64,000 nucleotides of DNA, from positions 51,932,744 through 51,996,743 of the forward strand of contig OX375877.1 of the NCBI GenBank assembly GCA_947359465.1, read 5' to 3'. Every line of letters begins with the position of its first letter. Positions within the stretch are counted from its first letter, which is position 1. The DNA is from Metellina segmentata. Taxonomy: Eukaryota > Arthropoda > Arachnida > Araneae > Tetragnathidae. The notes beneath the pieces were generated by a model. It worked only from the letters and a program-made list of their open reading frames with translations, made no database searches and was not told the DNA's origin. The position numbers and the translations under genes were made by a program. Shown in pieces: positions 1 to 11,583 of the stretch.

Positions 1-334
1 CGAGAACAGTTGTACTTTTGACGCAATTTGACATTATGGAAAGACAGATGGAATCATGGAAAACGTATGGCAGTTGTTTTTAAAAGAATCTGGAAATATT
101 TTCAAACGGTAATAAAGTTTCGGTTTCCTAAGAAAGTGGAGCCGTTATATAACAGCCGTGATACGTCATGATGCCGCGGGCATAACTAGGCGGCCGTCTA
201 AACAGAATCCAGAGGTGTCAACTTAGACGGACAGAATACGGTGGTGAATGAGCAACACAGACGGCTGTCGTGGTTTATTTAATTCGAGAAACAAAACAAA
301 GTGACTTTTTTATTCTCTAGTCCAAAGTTCCTAA
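1..334. other. unique AT-rich sequence, nothing recognised
   Basis: No coding signature, RNA gene or repeat that recurs elsewhere in the window was seen here. Confidence 0.5.
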
Positions 335-595
335 CTTCGGGATCGTTGAAGATAGAGTGAAAGTATCAACGGATTTCAAATCAGCGTAAAATTCTACGCC
401 AGATCAATACCAAAAACAGTTTTATTATTAAATTATTTACCATTTGATTATTTAATTATTTATTAAATAATTAATTATTTATTTAAAGAAAATCCCATTT
501 AAGGTATCGATCTGGTGTCAAATTTTCCGCAGATTTCAAATCCGTTGGAATTTTTTAGTCTGTGTTTAACGATCCCGATTTTACAAAAACGAACT
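335..595. repeat. imperfect fold-back of a Helitron-associated module
   Basis: The left arm (about 335-413) carries ATCGTTGAAGATAGA, then CAACGGATTTCAAATC and CCAGATCAATACC. The right arm (about 495-592) is its imperfect reverse complement (GGTATCGATCTGGTGTC, then GATTTCAAATCCGTTGG, then AACGATCCCGATTTT). The arms flank an AT-rich core of ATTTA/ATTAA repeats. The same module occurs twice in direct orientation at about 37500-37690, just upstream of the 3' end of a Helitron. I infer that this is a rearranged Helitron tail; no Helitron terminus was identified here. Confidence 0.6.
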
Positions 596-1074
596 AATCA
601 ATGGCAGTCAAAAATGCTTGTTTGTTTCGCTCCTCTTCGCTCGAATATTTTGGCTCAGGAAATGAAATGTCGCCGATACAAGAGTAAAAACATCCCCCAT
701 CTGTTTGAGACCGCTATGACGACAGTCATGGAAATGGCGGCCTCAATAATTTTCGTTACGCTCACAAACAACACTTTCTAGGATACCAACACCATCTGTT
801 TGTATAAACAACGTTTTAGTGACGTCACTAACAGCTACATCACGGCTACGCTTTCTTAGGAAACCGAAGCTTGACTCAGTGATAAACACGGTGAAGTCGA
901 ACTGTTTATTAGTTGTACTCAGGGTCCCGTTGCAACATGGTTGTCTCGTTGGTGCCACGTTAAGGGGCCACAAAAGCTGTCTGAGTCATTTTCTGTCATG
1001 CTCAGTGATGATGGTGACAGTTTTTCTGTTTCGAAACTGTGTTTTCTGTACATTGTTTGGACGTGAAGTCACCT
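596..1074. other. unique sequence, no gene supported
   Basis: Two overlapping antisense frames of 108 and 76 codons fall here (819-1145 plus, 743-973 minus). Neither shows a recognisable motif, splice context or compositional shift, so I do not call a gene. Confidence 0.5.
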
Positions 1075-1265
1075 GGATTTTCGAAAATGATTTCGTCACG
1101 TTGCCAATAAAAATTCAGAAGAATGAATCCCTAATCAATATATAATACATAATCGGTCAACGCCATTATAGAAAATCCCAAATGGCGATAAACTGTATTT
1201 TAAGGTAATCCTATAGGAGAGCCGTCATTTGAGTCCTATTGAGTAACAAGTCAAACCTTCGCATT
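1075..1265 (+). repeat. diverged direct repeat, copy 1
   Basis: The order of words in this stretch (TCGAAAATGATTTCGTC, AATAAAAATTC, AGAATGAATCC, then TTTTAAGGTA and later GTCAAACCTT) recurs at 2945-3150 as TCGAATATTATTTGG, AATAAAAACTCC, AGAATAAATTCC, TTTTAAGGTA and GTAAAACCTT. The pair looks like an old dispersed repeat of about 200 bp. Element type is unknown. Confidence 0.45.
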
Positions 1266-2252
1266 CCTTCCGGTTTGTTTGTTTTTCTGAAAATCGGTCT
1301 CAGAAGGAACCCGGGAGATATGAATTTTAAATATACACACTTGGTAAGTTTACTATCAAGAAAGTAACATCAACGAAATACATGTTTTCTTTTCACGAGG
1401 GCCCCATCATTGAACTTATAATACTGGGGCCCGTTATCTATAATGGTACCGATGCCCGGATGGCAAATGTGTTGGCTCCGGTAGACCTTACAAACCTACA
1501 AAAGCAGCTAATATGAGGAATTGTCTTTCTTATTTAGAATGTTTTGTTATAAACTATTTTTTTGTATCGAATTAATTTTATTTGTTAACATTCGTTTTAT
1601 CGCGAACTCGATAGACATTTTGCTTCTAACTTATCCTCTGATGAGTAAAACATAAAATAAAAAACATCTCCCCAATTTTTTGTTTATAAACACTGTTATC
1701 AGGATTTTTGAATTTTTATATCAGAGGGATCTGGTAGATATTTATTTTTTACATTGTTGAAATTTTATGTCAAGTATAACAACCCTATTGCCAGCTTTTC
1801 CTGACTAGAACTCATTTCCAAAAGTGTTTTCCGTCCCACTCTAAAACTCATACCAGTTTTCTTTCCGTCAATTGTTTAACGTATTTCAAATTCAAGTCAA
1901 TAAAAGCGTATTGCCAAGCCTAAACGCTCGAGGTTAAACGGGCATTTAAAATGCAGCGACTTACTGACAAGAGAAGGACTTTTGGGGTCTATTATCTGAG
2001 ATGACTCCATTAAATCTTTGGCTGGCAAATAAATAAAAGATTATCCGACGAGCAACTAGACATTACAAGAGACCGACCGCAGCTCTTACAGATTAGAAAC
2101 GCTTTGGTAAATCAAGCGGGGGAAAAAAAAGCTCCAGTGTCGAAGAGGGTTAATACTTATTTAGAGGCGACTTCTGTATAATTTAGCAATGGTCAAATTC
2201 GATCGATTAATCTTTCAACAATGCCGAATTCGCTGGTTGCGACAATCGACAA
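1266..2252. other. unique AT-rich sequence
   Basis: No supported gene or repeat. Several runs of A/T and short open frames only. Confidence 0.5.
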
Positions 2253-2298
2253 TCACTCAATCTGAATCCAGTATTTCCGACCGATTCAGATTGAGTGA
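2253..2298. other. perfect 16-bp-arm hairpin
   Basis: TCACTCAATCTGAATC at 2253-2268 is the exact reverse complement of 2283-2298, with a 14-nt spacer. The stem is too short for a typical pre-miRNA unless extended. A remnant of a terminal inverted repeat or a protein-binding palindrome is equally possible. Confidence 0.7.
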
Positions 2299-2944
2299 GG
2301 AGGTCAAGTCACAACAGGTTTTTCCGAAGAGATTATGTAGGCACTCAGGAGAAATGATGATGTTATTGACGTCCAGCGATACGTTATTAATTTTACCCGC
2401 ATTTTAAGACCACGCCATTTTGTTGGACGGAATTGTTCGCGGTTCGGCTGTAATTAGTCTTCTTTCGCCGAAACTGCATCTATTGATAGGTTTCCAGGAC
2501 CTGTTCCTCAGGTCTGGTGGAAGGCACTGCTGTGAGTTAGTGCAACATGTTTATAATAACGCATTTTGGTTTTGAAATTTGTTATGAAAGCGTGAGGAAT
2601 GATTGATCGGCAACCGGTAACTCCGACAGAATACAATTTTGTTACTTAAAATGGTTTTAAATCCAAATTAAACTTTCAATAACTAACTAAAATGCTGAAA
2701 ACAAAATAAAGTAATAATGCAATAATCTATTATAATTCGTAAACCAAGAGGATTAATTTCTAATGCAGTCGACGCTCGTTTTGTACGAACCCCTCGGGAA
2801 AGTAGAAAGTTCGTTAAAATGTATCAAAAGCATAGTATGACTCTAAGAGAGGTATTTTTTGTCAAGCTAAAATAGACGGCTGTATTTTTGCTGTGATACG
2901 TATTTACTGTACGTATTCTAAATCTGATATCAGACATCTATGTT
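2299..2944. other. unique sequence
   Basis: Nothing recognised; no intact frame with family motifs. Confidence 0.45.
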
Positions 2945-3150
2945 TTTCGAATATTATTTGGCGTTTCGTCAATAAAAACTCCTAAGAATAAATTCCAAAT
3001 TGATAAATATTTGATTGGACATGACGAAAGGACCTATTAGATTAAGTGTCAGAGGTTGGAAAAACTGCAATAAATTAAATTTTAAGGTAGTTTCTATATG
3101 TATCGTGGTAGAGCATTAAACAGTGGGAGTAAAACCTTTGCAGTTAGTAA
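2945..3150 (+). repeat. diverged direct repeat, copy 2
   Basis: Partner of the stretch at 1075-1265, in the same orientation and with the same order of shared words. Divergence is high, so the copies are old. Confidence 0.45.
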
Positions 3151-4923
3151 TGTTTATTTACAATGAAAATCTCTCAACAAAATTTGATTTAAGTATTTGA
3201 TACTTGTAATTTTGTTTAATGATTCATAAAACTGACCTTCAACCTTAAAAATGTCAAAATATTGTTTATTTTGAAGCAAAATTTAAAAACACTTTCCGAT
3301 CATCCGCTCAACACTCCAACACAAAATACAGCAGCTTCAAAACCAATGAATTTTTTCTAACGAAAAACCTGAAAATGACATCATTTAAGATTACGATTAA
3401 ACTTTAACTTCGATTAATTAGAGCTGGGTGGCATGGAAATTATAAAATGATATTATTAAAAGTCGTTATTCCTTAAAAAGTATTAAAATTGTTTTGATGC
3501 CGAAATTTGTTTCGTAAAGGTAGATATTGAGACAATTTTTTATTTACCAAGTTCTGTGCAAAGTAAGATAGAGAAATTACGAATTTTGTTACTCTCTATA
3601 CGTAATTAATGATTGGTAACTGCTGCAATTAGTCAAAATAAACACTCAAAACTTTAAAAAAATGTAAACATTTTCCATGGAAGAAATTTCAGTCTGTTTC
3701 TGGTTGTATGTTTTAAAAAGCTTGAACATTCCTATGAAGGAAACAATTTCCTATTTTGTTTAACAAACGAAAACACAAAATAAAAGCTTAAGATCATAAA
3801 CCTTTGGTGAACATCCAAAATCGCTAGATATAGTGTATTTGTAAATAAATTATAAAAATAACAAAACAGTTTATCGATTATGGTTCATCAGATAATTGAA
3901 TATGAATGGTAAAGCGTGTTCGAAATAATTGTAGAATTAATTTTAAACAAATTAATCGAATTAAAATAACTAAAAAAAAAAAGATGCTTCTCCCACAAAC
4001 TAACTTTTGAAAGTAATTAAACTTTATCATTGCCACAAAACAAAAATAAAAACAAAGAACAAACGATAAACTCATTCATTCTCATGAACCAAGTCCAACG
4101 TAATTTAGCTAGCCAATCAAATCAGCCACTCCGAGAGCAGACGATTTTAAAACACTCGTAAAAGGTTTTAGAATCACGCCTTTAGCGTTCCCTTTGCACC
4201 ATTTATTACACGCTAGTTATTCCGCCTATCCCGCACACTGAGGCGGCCCATTTGTAGAATATTTTTTCGAGCAAACTAATCACATTTTCATTAGCCGGAG
4301 TCGAGGAAACGTTATTAATTACGCGCTCATTCCTATTCATTAGTCGATTAGGAAACAATGCCGTAAACAAACTGTGACCTTAAAGGATAGGCGTAATTAA
4401 TTGGAGTAGACGGAAATATGTAATTTGAAACTGGCGGAATAAGATTCGATACTATTTTTTTATAATTCAGAAATAAATATTAAATGCTTGAGGAAAGCAG
4501 GAATTGAAAAAAAAAACCTCAAACTTGACATACTTTTATCTTTACTTTAAAACATTAGTTTGGAGAACGATAATTGTTGATGGTCGAATTTTAAAAACAA
4601 GGCACGTCGCTGGGAGTTTATAAGGAATTCTAATGCCATCTATGAATTATGGATTTCAGATAATTTCAAATGTCATTGTGTATCGCGAATTTTGATGAAT
4701 TCATTCAGGTAAAATTTGAATAAGTGGATGATATTTTAAAAGGGAAGTAGAGCTACTCGATCTATAACCTGGCAGATAGACAAGCCAATCCATGATGACA
4801 TGACATTGATGATCTGACTTAGATTTGTTTAACTACTTTATGCAGTAGAAATTAAATGGGTGGACAAGATGATTGCGAGAAATTTATTTATGAATTGAAC
4901 TCGAGGAGAAGTGACAATATATA
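3151..4923. other. unique AT-rich DNA with a possible conserved block
   Basis: Most of this interval is featureless AT-rich DNA. About 4110-4400 differs: it is less A/T-homopolymeric, contains no repeat seen elsewhere in the window, and has ATTA-type homeodomain core words (ATTAATTACGCG, CATTAGTCGATTAGG, GCGTAATTAATTGG). This is the look of a conserved non-coding element, but conservation cannot be tested from one sequence. Confidence 0.35.
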
Positions 4924-5494
4924 TACACTACCCTACAATAATGTACCAGACAGCAAGATGTGATGGTATAAGGAAAAGAATACACGCTTTAATAGGGGGA
5001 TGGTCCCCCTCGTGCTGCAATTACACTAGCAACCCTTCTGGGTATACTTTCCACAAGGTTTTGATACACTGCTATGAGTATGTGTGTCCAATCCTGCTGC
5101 AAGAATGTCGCCAGCTCAGCTGTAGATTTCGGACGTAGTTCCCTGGTCCGTAAGCGTCGCTCTAACTCGTTCCACAAATATTCTAAGGGGGTTAGATTGG
5201 GACTCTGAGCAGGCTAGGGAAGACGTTTTGCATTCATATCTTGATACCACTTGACAGAGGCTGCAACATGACGTGGAGAAATGTCGTCCTGGAAGTAACA
5301 TTCGTCCATTCTATAAAATTGCCAAATCGAAGGAAGAACCTGATTGTCCAAAATGTTCATGTAGGCATCGGTGTTTAATTGACCAGGAACAACATGCAAA
5401 GGTCCCAGGCCATACCACGAAAAACACCCCCAAACAGGTAGTCGGATTTTATGCAAATCCGCTGGCGTCCGATTCATTATTGTAGGGTAATGTA
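4924..5494 (-). mobile_element. Tc1-like transposon, internally deleted derivative
   Basis: Terminal inverted repeats TACACTACCCTACAATAATG (left) and the complement of TACATTACCCTACAATAATG (right) bound about 571 bp. Only the C-terminal part of a transposase is left. The 5' TIR joins directly to the region just before the 'WGCFSWYG' block, so the HTH domains and first catalytic Asp are missing. The element at 20241-20795 has the same junction, which implies that this deletion derivative itself multiplied, presumably moved in trans by a full-length relative. Confidence 0.9.
4989..5487 (-). pseudogene. Tc1-like transposase C-terminal fragment
   Basis: Reading the minus strand from about 5487, [11 protein letters not shown] is followed by [33 protein letters not shown], a second-Asp block [11 protein letters not shown], then SPNLTPLEYLWNELERRL and a VASVIAARGG tail. 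In the Tc1 family these surround the second and third residues of the DDE/D triad. Decay is clear: a stop interrupts the frame after NAKRLP, and the usual SPDLNP Asp is Asn. The protein cannot be active. Confidence 0.9.
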
Positions 5495-7276
5495 TATTGT
5501 GATACATTTATAAGGGAAATTCCTTTCAAGGTTTGTGTTCGATTAATCGCTCTATGGCCACAAAATGCTGACAGGGCAAGTTTGACCAGGACATACAGTT
5601 CATTTCAGATATAAAATAAATTACCCTGCCTTTGTCGAAACTACATCCGCTTCCATCTTACAGTACAAAACGAACTTTCAAAATATGCCATGCATAATCT
5701 GTAGCTTTGCAATCAGGGAATCCAACACATCGGGGAACATGTTACCTCTGGGGTTGCACAAATTCTACCGAACAACGTCAATTATCAAGGAACGCGGTAA
5801 GATTGGCAGAACATTGATCGAAACGAAATCTTAATTAGCTTACAAAGCATTTTGTTATTACAAACGTCTGTATGTAAAATAAGAGGTGTCCGTCTAGTGA
5901 ATTTTTACCACGACCCTGAGGGATCCCATACCATCAGTCGCAAGCGTCTGTCCTGCATTTCCACAAGAATTTCGAAATACGTGATAAAGCTGAAAATTAA
6001 AAAGGGCCATGTTATTATATGGGTGTCACAGGATGACGTAATTAATGATATGTTGTAGCTGTACTGCGTAGCCATTAATAATGATATCGTTTCCGATTGG
6101 ATCCCGCAGACATCTTTCACCATGTGTCACAGCTAATGGAAATGCGTTTATTGAACGAGAGTTTAGCCAATAAGAAAAGTCCCTCCTGGTTTGAGATTCA
6201 AAGAGAATATGATAGGAATTAGGGTTTTTGCTTTTACGCACGCATTTGAAAGTAATTACACACATTGCGAACGTATCATCAACTTTCGGGCATTTTTTCC
6301 TGTTAACTATTAATCAGTGTAATATTACGTAACTAATAGGTTTACCATTGCCGAGAATAGTTTTTTTTCCCATTAAGAATTTCATAACGATCGCAACATT
6401 GTACGAGCAAGTATATAATTAACAGAGTACACTATTAGGTATTTTGCTTTGTTTCTGTTTTTAATAAGGCACACACGTGTTTTTTTCTATTAACGGCAGT
6501 CAAGGTGAAAGGAAAGTTCAAATAGCAATGCATATTTCAGCAGTCCATAGACACGATGCCACCCAGCTTACCACATTTGTGATCAAAACGTTTGAATGCA
6601 ATAAGATTGAATATCTTAACACATGCAGTGACACAGCAGAAACTCACGTGGAAAATTTTTTATAATTTTTTTTTTTGCCCAAAGGAATGCATTATAGTAT
6701 TTAAACGTCGTCTTTGACGTAATCTCATTCATGATTATTTGATTATTATCTCATTCATGTATCCTTTTAATAGGCTCGACGAATTGGGGCTTGGATGGAA
6801 ATGTAACCAACCCTCTACAGGTGTCAGGACTGGAGAATTTAGAAATGTTGTTTTCTTTTTAATGCAGGACCAATGACGGAGTGGGTCTTAGACACATCAG
6901 GGGGTGAAGAGACGGTTATTTATGAAGTAGCACAGATAGCATACGCTGCTATTACTCCGAATAGAATCGCCAAACAATACATGCTCTTAGAAACCAAGAT
7001 CCAATGTTTGATTGATTGACTTAGGTTTTATGGCGTAAGGTTCGATAGCGGACAAGATTCGACAATCGCAAAATCAAATAAGATTCAATAGATTTTTAAT
7101 AGCAAATTACCAAAACAACCAATAAAATATAGATTAAAAATATATCCACACAACATGAAAAAATACGCAGAACGGTAAACATATTAATCTTCAGTAACAC
7201 GGTTTTCTGAAATGATGATTCAGCACATGCAGATCAGCAACATGATGTGCGATATAAAAGATATGTCATTGATATA
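5495..7276. other. mostly unique sequence with a faint SINE-B tail trace
   Basis: No gene is supported. At about 7010-7060 the words GGTTTTATGGCGTAAGG resemble the 3' tail shared by the SINE-B copies (tail ends in ATAAAACCCAAACC on the sense strand). Short frames at 5852-6265 have no motifs. Confidence 0.45.
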
Positions 7277-7384
7277 GAGGGTGATTCATAAGTACGTATA
7301 CAGTTTCCAGATGCTGTAAAACAGGAACAGTTTAAGACAAATGCGAACTGTTAGCTAGGTATACTCATACAGTTTGACTAGTCA

Positions 7385-8500
7385 GTGGAAATGTCTGTGT
7401 CTGCAGTAGAGCATGCGTTTTGTGTTCTTGAATTGAGCAAAACGGAATCTGTCACTGTTGTGCAATGGCATTTTAGATCACTATTTGGAAACCCAAACAG
7501 AAAATTAGTTTATGATTGGTTTAAAATATTTGAAACTACGGGCTGTTTGTGCAAAGTTCCAATGCCCGGACTACCGAGTGTGTCTCAGCAGATGACGTCA
7601 AAAACTTTATTCTCCAATTGGATGGTGTACCATGACAATGGTCAGGTGACATGTGAAATTACCTCTATTAATAGCTACACCGATGGATTGGACAAAGCGC
7701 CGACTACAGCATGCCACTAACCCAATGGCCACCCCAGATGCCCTGACTTAACACCATGTGACTTTTTCTTTGGGGCTGCATAAAATATAACGTATTTAAC
7801 TCTCCTCTTCCTGTTGATCAAGCGGAGTTGAAACTAGGGATGCGACATCGATGTCGATATTTCCAAAACATTGATGTTTTATTTAAAACATCGATGTATT
7901 GGAGCCGATGACACATCACTAATTGTTAAACCAGTTTTAAGAATTGCCAAAAAAGTTTAAATACACTGAATTTTAAAAACATCGATGGTTTGAGGGCGAT
8001 ATATTATCAACATCGATGTTTTAATTTTGAACATCGATGTTTTGCTGTCGATGCCACATCACTAGTTGCTAAACCAATTTTTAGAAATGGGGAAAAAAGT
8101 TTAAATACACTGAATTTTAAAAACATCATTATTTCGGGGGGATGTATTATCAACATCGATGTTTGAATTTTGAACATCGATGTTTCAAAACATCGATATT
8201 TTGCTGTCGATGTCGCATAACTAGTTGCTAAAGCAGTTTTAAGAACTGGGGGATAAAGTTTAAATCCACTGAATTTTAAAAACATCGATGTTTGTGAGGC
8301 GATGTATTATCGACATCGATGTTTTATTTTTGATCATCAATGTTTCAAAGCATCGATATTTTGCTGTCGATGTCGCATAACTAGTTGAAGCAACATATCG
8401 CAACCACTATCACTACTCTTGATTCAGATACCCTAACACGCGTCTGGGCAATGTGACTAAGGGTGCACACATAGAACATCTGTGCCTGTCTAAAAAATCT
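7385..8500 (+). pseudogene. mariner-like transposase remnant, N- and C-terminal parts
   Basis: The first 60 or so codons (EHAFCVLELSKTESVTVVQ, HFRSLFGNPNRK, DWFKIFETTGCLCKV, PGLPSVS) match the DUF4817-like HTH pattern that precedes such transposases. Downstream, in broken frames, are a 'PDALT..PCDFFF..CIKYNV' block (normally PDLTPCDFFLWG) and 'PLPVDQAELK'. The hAT MITE interrupts at ELK, and 'ATTITTLDSDTLTRVWAM' resumes after it. Much of the catalytic middle is missing and several stops and shifts are present. Family assignment is from remembered motifs. Confidence 0.8.
7835..8383. mobile_element. hAT-like MITE with ATCGATGT subterminal repeats, copy 1
   Basis: The element begins TAGGGATGCGACATCGATG, ends GTCGATGTCGCATAACTA, and is flanked by 8-bp duplications GTTGAAAC (7827-7834) and GTTGAAGC (8384-8391). 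Inside are about three diverged 170-bp repeats, each holding ACATCGATGTT palindromes, AATTTTAAAAACATC and GCGATGTATTATC. No coding capacity. A TAGGGATG terminus with an 8-bp TSD fits the hAT superfamily. It sits in the ELK codons of the mariner-like transposase remnant. Confidence 0.85.
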
Positions 8501-8582
8501 TGAAACAGGTAACATAAAATATCTTACATTGTCACTGTTATATAGTACGTTGAAACTGTATACTTACTTATGAATCCCCCTG

Positions 8583-8669
8583 TATATACAGGTGATGGAA
8601 GACCAATAAAGGTTTTAAGATCAATGACACGAAGAACATAAAATAGAATTAAAAAAATATGATATATAA
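8583..8669. other. short unique spacer
   Basis: Between the mariner-like element and the candidate Helitron; nothing recognised. Confidence 0.4.
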
Positions 8670-8957
8670 TCTAACTCTATGAAATGTTAAGACCTGCTGC
8701 GTTTCCGTGGCTATTAAAACTTTGATTGGTTGTGTGACATTCCGAATAGGTGTAGTTTAAAATTGTTTTGTTTGGTTGTGTGATATCACAAGCGAAAGGA
8801 GATACGATAAATATCAAAAATCATGTTTTGGTCATTATTTCAAATTGTATATCACGGCCAATCATCACGCACCGTCAGGATTTAAAAAATAGACAAATAA
8901 AGTCTGACCAAAATGAATTTTGTTTTGCGCCCGTCTAATGACGGGCTTTTATTCTAG
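8670..8957 (+). mobile_element. candidate non-autonomous Helitron
   Basis: The 3' end is well formed: a 7-bp stem GCCCGTC-TAAT-GACGGGC (8929-8946), then a short spacer and CTAG (8954-8957) followed by T, as in Helitrons. A 5' TC preceded by A at 8670 (TCTAACTCTATGAAATG) is a plausible start but is less secure. No coding sequence. If correct it is about 288 bp and moved by rolling circle with proteins supplied elsewhere. Confidence 0.6.
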
Positions 8958-9039
8958 TATAAAATAACGTGTGAAGTGATGATGGATGGAAAATATTATT
9001 GGACAGTTAAAAAACTGACCGAATTCAAAAATGAAAAAT

Positions 9040-9150
9040 AGATTTGGTTGGTTGCTTTGGAGTTTTATGGCACAAGTAGCATATTTGGTGAAGATGCGCC
9101 ATACACAAGACAACGTCAAGTAAAGGATGGCGTGAATAAGGAAAAAAGGA
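9040..9150 (-). mobile_element. SINE-B fragment
   Basis: GTTTTATGGCACAAG, CATATTTGGTGAAGATGCG and ACGTCAAGTAAAGGATGG match the tail half of SINE-B copies at 24712 and 32213. The tRNA-like head is absent. Confidence 0.6.
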
Positions 9151-9374
9151 GTTGGGAAAAAGATTTGGATGGATATTTTCCTCCTAGTCCTTAGAAAGTT
9201 TCCTTAGTTTAAAATGGAATTAATTCTTTAAAAGGTTTAAAGGTGATGAATAAAAACAGGATATGTAATTAAAATGAAATGAACAACAAAAGGAATTTTA
9301 CACGCGTTACACACTGGAGCGCTTTCTCCTAAGAATACATTAGCCTAATTGCAAGAGTAACGGATGAGGAACCG

Positions 9375-9610
9375 AAAGGTCCAGCCAAAGACCATCATGT
9401 ACACGGGGACTTGTGCACGTTTCGTGGCCTTAATTGTCCTCATGTTGACCTGGTGTGAAAGTTTGGAAGGTGGAGTGCAGCTCAGGTATTCACCACGTAT
9501 TCTGACCGTGGTTCTAAACTTCGTGGTGTTGTCCTTTCTTTCCTTTGGGGATTGATCTCGGACTGTCGCCAATAATCGTTGTGTTCCTCCAGTGAGACGT
9601 TTATAAACGA
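9375..9610 (+). mobile_element. SINE-A fragment, sense orientation
   Basis: GTGTGAAAGTTTGGAAGGTG, CAGCTCAGGTATT, GACCGTGGTTCTAAACTTCG, GGGATTGATCTCGG, CTGTCGCCAATAATCG and GTTGTGTTCC follow the SINE-A body in order, up to the GACGTTTA tail. The region upstream (GTACACGGGGACTTGTGCACG) is a diverged form of the shared SINE core. The head is lost. Confidence 0.75.
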
Positions 9611-10135
9611 CATAGATACCTATCTAAGATAGGTGATTGTCAGTAAAACGTGTGCCCGATTCAAAGACGAATTGAAATTATGTCTTCTTGTCGAGAGTAA
9701 TGTAGGAATGGCCAAGTGGAGTGAAAGGACAGGGTTCCGTGAAGTTTGTTGTTGATTTAAGATGTTCCGTCACGCTGCCATTCGTATCATAGTGTCTCGG
9801 ACACAAACTGGAATTCGAACCCGAGTAAAATACGAAGTTTTAAGGAGTCAGGCCAAATTTTTATTATTTTATTACAACAAATGAGTTCTTTTTATGCACC
9901 AACGCTTCTTGCACACCTCGACCAACTTAATTCTACAACCATCGGCACTTCTACAAAGTACAACAGAGTCCATACTATTGTTCTTTATGATACAATTGAT
10001 TTCGTTTCTTAACGTTTCCCCTAATTGGAAAAGCATTCAAATCACTGTATGAAATAAATTCTCCGCTGCAAAGTGACACTACTTTTAAGAGTAAGTCTTT
10101 AAGACTAAGTTTAAGAGTATGAGTAGTACTTTTAA
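9611..10135. other. unique sequence
   Basis: Contains a short near-repeat of ACTTTTAAGA/TTTAAGACT/TTTAAGAGT words around 10080-10135. Otherwise nothing recognised. Confidence 0.4.
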
Positions 10136-10350
10136 GACACGGTCAGATGACGAGGCCAACACCTGAGCTTGCACACCACTCTCCAAACTTCCACATCACT
10201 TCACACGAGGACATGATAGATTTAATATGCACCATCCCCTACCTACACGACTGTCTGGTAGTTGGATCTAGTCTCGAACTGACAACTCTCTGGTTGCTAA
10301 TCCGACTCAAACAACTCGTCTTCCGCTCCTCTACCATGTCGTTAGTGGAA
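10136..10350 (-). mobile_element. SINE-A2 copy, antisense
   Basis: GGTCAGATGACGAGGCCAAC, CACCTGAGCTTGCAC, CTCTCCAAACTTCC, GACATGATAGATTTAA and TACACGACTGTCTGG are the reverse complement of the SINE-A body. TCTCTGGTTGCTAATCCGAC at the right end is the complement of the head-2 tRNA-like sequence. The 3' tail (left side) is missing. Confidence 0.75.
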
Positions 10351-11583
10351 CCGACGCACAAACATATTTTTTCAATTACACATGTCGTATTTTCCATTAC
10401 AGCAGTGTAAATCAAGTCATTTAGTTCAGCGGAAACCATTCCAATTCCAAAACGTGTTCGCGCACTGCGTTAAAAGTCGTATCTCTAGGACTAAAACTAA
10501 GTTTTTTTCTCCCTTGCCGCTTTCACGTTTTTGACCTCAACGCCGCATGTCCAACTAGCTACTTAGAATCGAGTTCCATCAAAATTAATAGGCGAAACTA
10601 TCTGCGAAACGTTAGACTGCCGGGAAAAGCTCCGAGTAAATGAAATTAGTTTCAAGAACTCGGAAAGCTGATTCGCACTCCATCATAATCGATCATTATG
10701 TAACTAGTGGAGAGCAATAAAAGAACTCGGCAAGAAAGAACTCGAGCCAGGGAAATTATATTGCGACCAACCGGAAATAATATTCAATGTATCGATACTA
10801 ATTCCGCTTGTCCGATCTGTGTTGGGGCACTTGAGTGTTTGTGATCGAAATTGGATATGACATTGGGATACACCCTACATCAAACACGATGAACTTACTC
10901 CCACCTCTTGTTTGTGTTTTTTAAATCGATCTTTCATCATTAATTTTTTTAGATTGTCTTAGAAATAGCATTACGGAACAGATAAGGAGGTGGATTTTAA
11001 AGATAGCATAGTTTTAGCTTGAACTCGTATCTATTTTGCAAGATAATTGAAGCGTGACATCGAATATAACGTGTCTCATGTAAATATCAAAATTTCTACT
11101 TTTTTATGATCTATATCTCCGCAGTTGTTAAGTAACACTTATTTGTAACTGAATGTAACTTTAAAAGTCAAGAGCTTTTTGTGTAGTGTTTTTTATGCCC
11201 TTGAAAGTGCTCCGAATATTTAGATGGTCCTGAAAAAACTGGACATTTCATTCAAAATTAGTGGATTTCTTTAATCCGCACAAAAGCAGAGCGAAATTCT
11301 AGAAAATTGCATTTTTAATGCAGAATTTCTGAAACGTTGTGTTTCAAATCATTAGTCAGCTTAAATCTTTGAGCCCCGCGAGATCTCCGAATTGGGTAGC
11401 ATTGCCTTTTCCTCACAACAAATTTAATTACTAAGTAGCCATACATATAAAAGTCACAGTTAGATCTCTCAAAGTTTGGAAGAATACATGGAATCTTTCA
11501 GACTTTTAAGATTCTATTTGTCTCGTCCTGATATCACAGAATATTATACTAACGTATCATTTTCAACCATTTTCATTTGGATC
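10351..11583. other. unique sequence, no gene recognised
   Basis: Mixed composition with no intact frame of interest and no repeat found elsewhere in the window. The 10600-10760 section is slightly richer in CpG. Confidence 0.4.

Larger units (their letters stand above)
7277..8582 (+). mobile_element. mariner-like element (DUF4817 type) with nested MITE
   Basis: A left TIR (GAGGGTGATTCATAAGTACG onward) and a right TIR (complement of CAGGGGGATTCATAAGTAAG) are flanked by TA on both sides, as expected for IS630/Tc1/mariner elements. Without the nested hAT MITE (7835-8383 plus one TSD copy) the element is about 750 bp, shorter than an autonomous member, so the middle of the transposase is also deleted. 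The nested insertion gives a relative age: the mariner-like element is older than the MITE. Confidence 0.85.
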
